Origin: Anianabacter salinae
GTDB lineage: Bacteria > Pseudomonadota > Alphaproteobacteria > Rhodobacterales > Rhodobacteraceae
Reading direction: 5' to 3'
DNA: 64,000 bases
Assembly: GCF_019061145.1 (NCBI RefSeq)
Contig: NZ_JAHQZS010000001.1
Coordinates: 62,001 to 126,000 of the forward strand
Shown here: one piece after another, positions 61,203 through 64,000 of the stretch
Numbering within the stretch: position 1 is the first letter of the stretch
How the letters are laid out: every line of letters begins with the position of its first letter
Notes under the pieces: model-generated
What the model was told of the DNA's origin: nothing
Databases searched by the model: none
What the model saw: the letters and a program-made list of their open reading frames with translations, nothing else
Made by a program: the position numbers and the translations under genes

Positions 61203-62645
61203 ATGGGACAAACCCGCAAACACCACACGGTCGAAAAGATCGGCGGCACGTCGATGAGCCGCTCGCGCGAGCTTCTCGATGCGCTGTTCGTCGGCGACCG
61301 GAATGACGAACAGATCTACAACCGGATTTTCGTCGTCTCGGCCTATGGCGGCATCACCAACCTGCTGCTTGAGGACAAGAAATCCGGCGAGCCCGGCGCC
61401 TTCGGGCTGTTCGCCAATGCCGACAACGATCACGGCTGGATGGACGCGCTGTCCACCGCCGCGCAGGCGATGGGCGAGGCGCATCGCACTGTCCTAGACC
61501 ACCCCGCCGACATCAAGGACGCCGACGACTTCGTCCGTGACCGGATCGAGGGCGCGCGGTCCTGCCTGATCGACCTGCAGCGGCTGTGTTCCTACGGGCA
61601 TTTCCGGCTGAGCCAGCACATGGACCAGACGCGCGAGCTCTTGTCGGGACTGGGCGAGGCGCATTCGGCCTATGTCACCGTCCTGCTGCTCAAGCGGAAT
61701 GGCGTGAACGGGCGCTATGTCGATCTGTCGGGTTGGCGGGACGAGGGCGACTATACGCTCGAGGACCGCATCGTCGAAGGGCTGCGCGAAGTCGACTTCA
61801 CCAGCGAGTTGCCCATCGTCACCGGCTATGCCCAGTGCAACGAAGGCCTGATGCGTGAATTCGACCGGGGCTATTCCGAGGTCACGTTCAGCCGCATCGC
61901 CGCCCTGACCGGCGCGGGCGAGGCGATCATCCACAAGGAATTTCACCTGTCTTCCGCCGACCCCAAGCTGGTGGGCGCGGACAACGTGGTGAAGCTGGGG
62001 CACACCAACTACGACGTGGCCGACCAGCTGTCGAACATGGGGATGGAGGCGATCCACCCCAAGGCGGCCAAGGTGCTGCGCCAGGCGGGCATTCCCTTGC
62101 GCGTCACCAATGCCTTCGAGCCGGAAGACCCCGGCACGCTGATCGACGACAAACCCACCGACGCCCCGCGCGTCGAGATGGTCACGGGCATCGGCGTCTA
62201 TGCGCTTGAGTTGTTCGAACAGGACATGGTCGGCGTGAAGGGTTACGACGCCACGGTGCTTGACGTGCTGACGCGCCACAACGTGCGGATCGTGTCGAAA
62301 AGCTCGAACGCGAACACCATCACGCATTACGTCGATGCCCCGCTCAAGCTGGTGCGCCGGGTCGAGAACGACCTGGAACGGAAGTATCCAAGCGCCACGC
62401 TGAACGTGCGCAACCTTGGTGTCGTCGCCGCGATCGGACGCGATCTGGCGGGGCTCAAGGTGATGATGCGGGGCCTTCAGGCGCTGGATGCGGCGGGGAT
62501 CTATCCCGTGGGCATGCAGCAAACGTCGCGCACGGTGGACGCGCAGTTCATCGTTCCGCGTGACCAGATGGACCATGCAATCAAGGTTCTGCACCAGGCG
62601 CTTGTCGAGAAGCTTGAGACTGCAGCAGAGGTCAAGGCAGCCTGA
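61203..62645 (+). CDS. ask: Ectoine-specific aspartokinase
   Basis: A 480-residue aspartokinase: MGQTRKHHTVEKIGGTSMSR, with the kinase lysine block VEKIGGTSM, FVVSAYGGITNLLL, and the divergent features of Ask_Ect (SYGHFRLSQHMDQTRELLSGLGEAHSAY). Two C-terminal ACT domains (GVYALELFEQDMVGVKGYDATVL and NLGVVAAIGRDLAGLKVMMRGL) follow. It supplies aspartyl phosphate for ectoine with relaxed feedback control. ATG 61203 chosen for family N-terminus; TTG 61185 in frame is possible. Confidence 0.95.
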   Translation: MGQTRKHHTVEKIGGTSMSRSRELLDALFVGDRNDEQIYNRIFVVSAYGGITNLLLEDKKSGEPGAFGLFANADNDHGWMDALSTAAQAMGEAHRTVLDHPADIKDADDFVRDRIEGARSCLIDLQRLCSYGHFRLSQHMDQTRELLSGLGEAHSAYVTVLLLKRNGVNGRYVDLSGWRDEGDYTLEDRIVEGLREVDFTSELPIVTGYAQCNEGLMREFDRGYSEVTFSRIAALTGAGEAIIHKEFHLSSADPKLVGADNVVKLGHTNYDVADQLSNMGMEAIHPKAAKVLRQAGIPLRVTNAFEPEDPGTLIDDKPTDAPRVEMVTGIGVYALELFEQDMVGVKGYDATVLDVLTRHNVRIVSKSSNANTITHYVDAPLKLVRRVENDLERKYPSATLNVRNLGVVAAIGRDLAGLKVMMRGLQALDAAGIYPVGMQQTSRTVDAQFIVPRDQMDHAIKVLHQALVEKLETAAEVKAA

Positions 62646-62673
62646 CGGAAGCCATTTCGGTCACGATAGAGGA

Positions 62674-62700
62674 GCGGTGCCGGATCGGCGCCGCCCCTTT
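62674..62700 (+). terminator. Terminator of the ectoine operon
   Basis: GCGGTGCC (62674-62681) pairs with GGCGCCGC (62687-62694), including one G-T wobble and a 5-base loop, followed by CCCTTTGTC. It lies in the 56-base convergent gap between ask and the ROK gene. Confidence 0.6.
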
Positions 62701-62701
62701 G

Positions 62702-63916
62702 TCATGAAGCCTTCAGGATCGCGCTGGGATCGACGAGGAACCGCTCGGACAGCGGCAGGCTGGCAGCGCCCAGCGCGCGCGCATCAGGGCCAACCGTCGC
62801 CTCGCGCACGTCGGGCGGGATGATGCCGGCAAGGTTGATGCTTTCGAGGCACGTCCTGATGCGGGCGACCAGATCGCGGCGCATCTGCGCGGGCAGCCAG
62901 CCGTCGACCAGCACCGCGCGAAAGTCGATCACCGACGAGGCAGATGCGATGGCGTAAGCGATCCCCGACGCCGCGCGGTCCAGCCAGCGGTTCATGATCG
63001 CAGGATCGACCGCCCAGCCATCCGGCGACTGCCACAGCGCCTCGCTGTCACCGTCGGCGGCGCGGATCGCTTCCTCGAGCTGCTGGAGAGACGCGACGTC
63101 GATCAGTTGCACCGTGCCGCCGCTCGGTCCCGGCACGGGCAGGGTGCCAAGCGCGCCCGCATTGCCGGTCACCCCGGTGTAGAGACTGCCGTTCAGGACC
63201 ACGCCGCCGCCGATGAAGTAGCCAAGGTAGAAATACAGGAACTCGCGCACGTCCACGTCCGAGCCGAACACGACCTCTGCCCCGCAGGCGGCGGACGCGT
63301 CGTTCTGCAGATACACCGGCCAGTCGCACAGCGCGGCGATCTCTGCGCGGATGTCGACCTCGCGCCAGGCGGCCATGGCAGAGGCGGGGACGTTGATCGT
63401 GCGGGCCCAGTCCCAGATCTGGAACGGCATGGCGATCCCGACGCCCGAAATCCGCAGACGGTCGGCGGGCGACAATTGCCCGGCCAGCTGGTCGAGGCCC
63501 GCGCGCATGAAGGTCACGGTGCTTTCGGGGGTCGGAAAACGGTGAGTCGCGTGGACCCGGCCGAGGACGGTTCCCAGGAAGTTCGTCAGGATCAATTCGG
63601 CGCTGCGCCGCCCGATCTTGAGGCCGAAGAAAAAGGCGCCATCCTCGGCAAGACGCATCGGCACGGATGGTTGTCCGACCTTGCCGCGCACCGGATCGCC
63701 CTTGAGGAGCAAACCGTCCGATTCCAGCGAGCGCATGATGACGGACACGGTCTGCGCGGACAGCCCGGTAATCCGCGCGATGTCGGATTTCGACAGCGGG
63801 CCGCGTTGCCGCAGGATCGACAGGACCAGCCGTTCGTTATACGCGCGCATGCCGCTCTGGTTCGAGCCGCGCAGGCCCGGTGCGGCATCGAATATGGGCA
63901 GTCCCTCGGGGGTCAT
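62702..63916 (-). CDS. ROK family transcriptional regulator (NagC/XylR/Mlc type)
   Basis: A 404-residue protein: N-terminal winged helix (YNERLVLSILRQRGPLSKSDIARITGLSAQTVSVIMRSLESDGLL) and a ROK sugar-kinase-like domain (FFFGLKIGRRSAELILTNFLG; NDASAACGAEVVFGS; FLYFYLGYFIGGGVVLNGSLYTG). The usual ROK zinc Cys cluster is not apparent, and the nucleotide-binding residues are degenerate, fitting a repressor. Roseobacter homologues lie next to sugar-uptake operons; the genes it controls are probably to the right of the window. Confidence 0.9.
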   Translation of the reverse strand: MTPEGLPIFDAAPGLRGSNQSGMRAYNERLVLSILRQRGPLSKSDIARITGLSAQTVSVIMRSLESDGLLLKGDPVRGKVGQPSVPMRLAEDGAFFFGLKIGRRSAELILTNFLGTVLGRVHATHRFPTPESTVTFMRAGLDQLAGQLSPADRLRISGVGIAMPFQIWDWARTINVPASAMAAWREVDIRAEIAALCDWPVYLQNDASAACGAEVVFGSDVDVREFLYFYLGYFIGGGVVLNGSLYTGVTGNAGALGTLPVPGPSGGTVQLIDVASLQQLEEAIRAADGDSEALWQSPDGWAVDPAIMNRWLDRAASGIAYAIASASSVIDFRAVLVDGWLPAQMRRDLVARIRTCLESINLAGIIPPDVREATVGPDARALGAASLPLSERFLVDPSAILKAS

Positions 63917-63977
63917 CGCACGTCTCCTTGCGCCACGATGACCTAACTCTGCCGAAGTGTCAGCCCCTTCGTCAATG

Positions 63978-63996
63978 ATAAATCAGAGTGATTTAT
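63978..63996. promoter_or_regulatory. Perfect inverted repeat upstream of the ROK gene
   Basis: ATAAATCA (63978-63985) and TGATTTAT (63989-63996) flank a 3-base centre (GAG). The AT-rich palindrome lies 61 bases upstream of the ROK start and is a plausible operator for it and for a divergent operon outside the window. Confidence 0.6.
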
Positions 63997-64000
63997 TTAT

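Overview
The window is about 64 kb of high-GC chromosomal DNA (intergenic AT-rich patches stand out clearly) and reads as an alphaproteobacterium of the order Rhodobacterales, most likely a marine or halotolerant roseobacter-type organism. The evidence is the hemN-fnrL-usp-ccoNOQP-ccoGHIS block laid out as in Rhodobacter relatives, the ectoine operon ectABC-ask, the non-catalytic PyrC paralogue beside pyrB, the DUF1013/TrcR cell-cycle protein at the left edge, and typical roseobacter intergenic repeats. I saw no rRNA, tRNA, CRISPR array, transposase, prophage or plasmid-replication gene.

Left third (1-28 kb): housekeeping and small operons. In order: a TrcR-like protein (cut by the edge), a secreted RNase T2, a DUF2189 membrane protein, a COQ9-quinone-oxidoreductase pair plus a second quinone oxidoreductase, rpsU, then an unusual cassette (5.7-8.1 kb) holding a DUF6065 protein, a gene made almost entirely of nine 22-residue tandem repeats, and a divergent EamA exporter whose first part is AT-rich. 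Then an Lrp regulator, mscL, ytoQ, the translation genes pheT, pheS, rplT and rpmI interspersed with small exported proteins, pyk, DUF1244, matB, lrgAB, cobO, and a pyrB-(two membrane/PH-like genes)-pyrX operon, followed by a uracil-DNA glycosylase, LysE exporter and moaB.

Middle (28-43 kb): an RND efflux adaptor and permease with an extra C-terminal membrane extension, and a scattered heme set (hemF, hemE, hemC, hemN) with an MFS transporter and a GlcD-type flavoprotein. HemN diverges from the oxygen sensor gene fnrL over a perfect FNR box. A Tat-exported amine-oxidase-like flavoprotein downstream of fnrL appears circularly permuted.

Right third (43-64 kb): the cbb3 oxidase genes ccoNOQP and the assembly/copper genes ccoGHIS, both preceded by FNR boxes and separated by a LysR gene, a 48-residue ORF and an LpxB-related glycosyltransferase; then tesA divergent from an ABC exporter pair (YbbA/YbbP type), a MarR regulator divergent from ectA-ectB-ectC-ask, and a ROK-family repressor. 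Together the right half encodes micro-oxic respiration: heme supply, oxygen sensing, terminal oxidase and its copper/heme assembly, followed by osmoprotection.

The strongest candidates for something undescribed are the tandem-repeat gene cassette at 5.7-8.1 kb and the permuted amine oxidase at 41.7-42.9 kb. Smaller regulatory oddities are a predicted leaderless FNR-activated hemN transcript and a perfect hairpin between the Shine-Dalgarno and start codon of ask.
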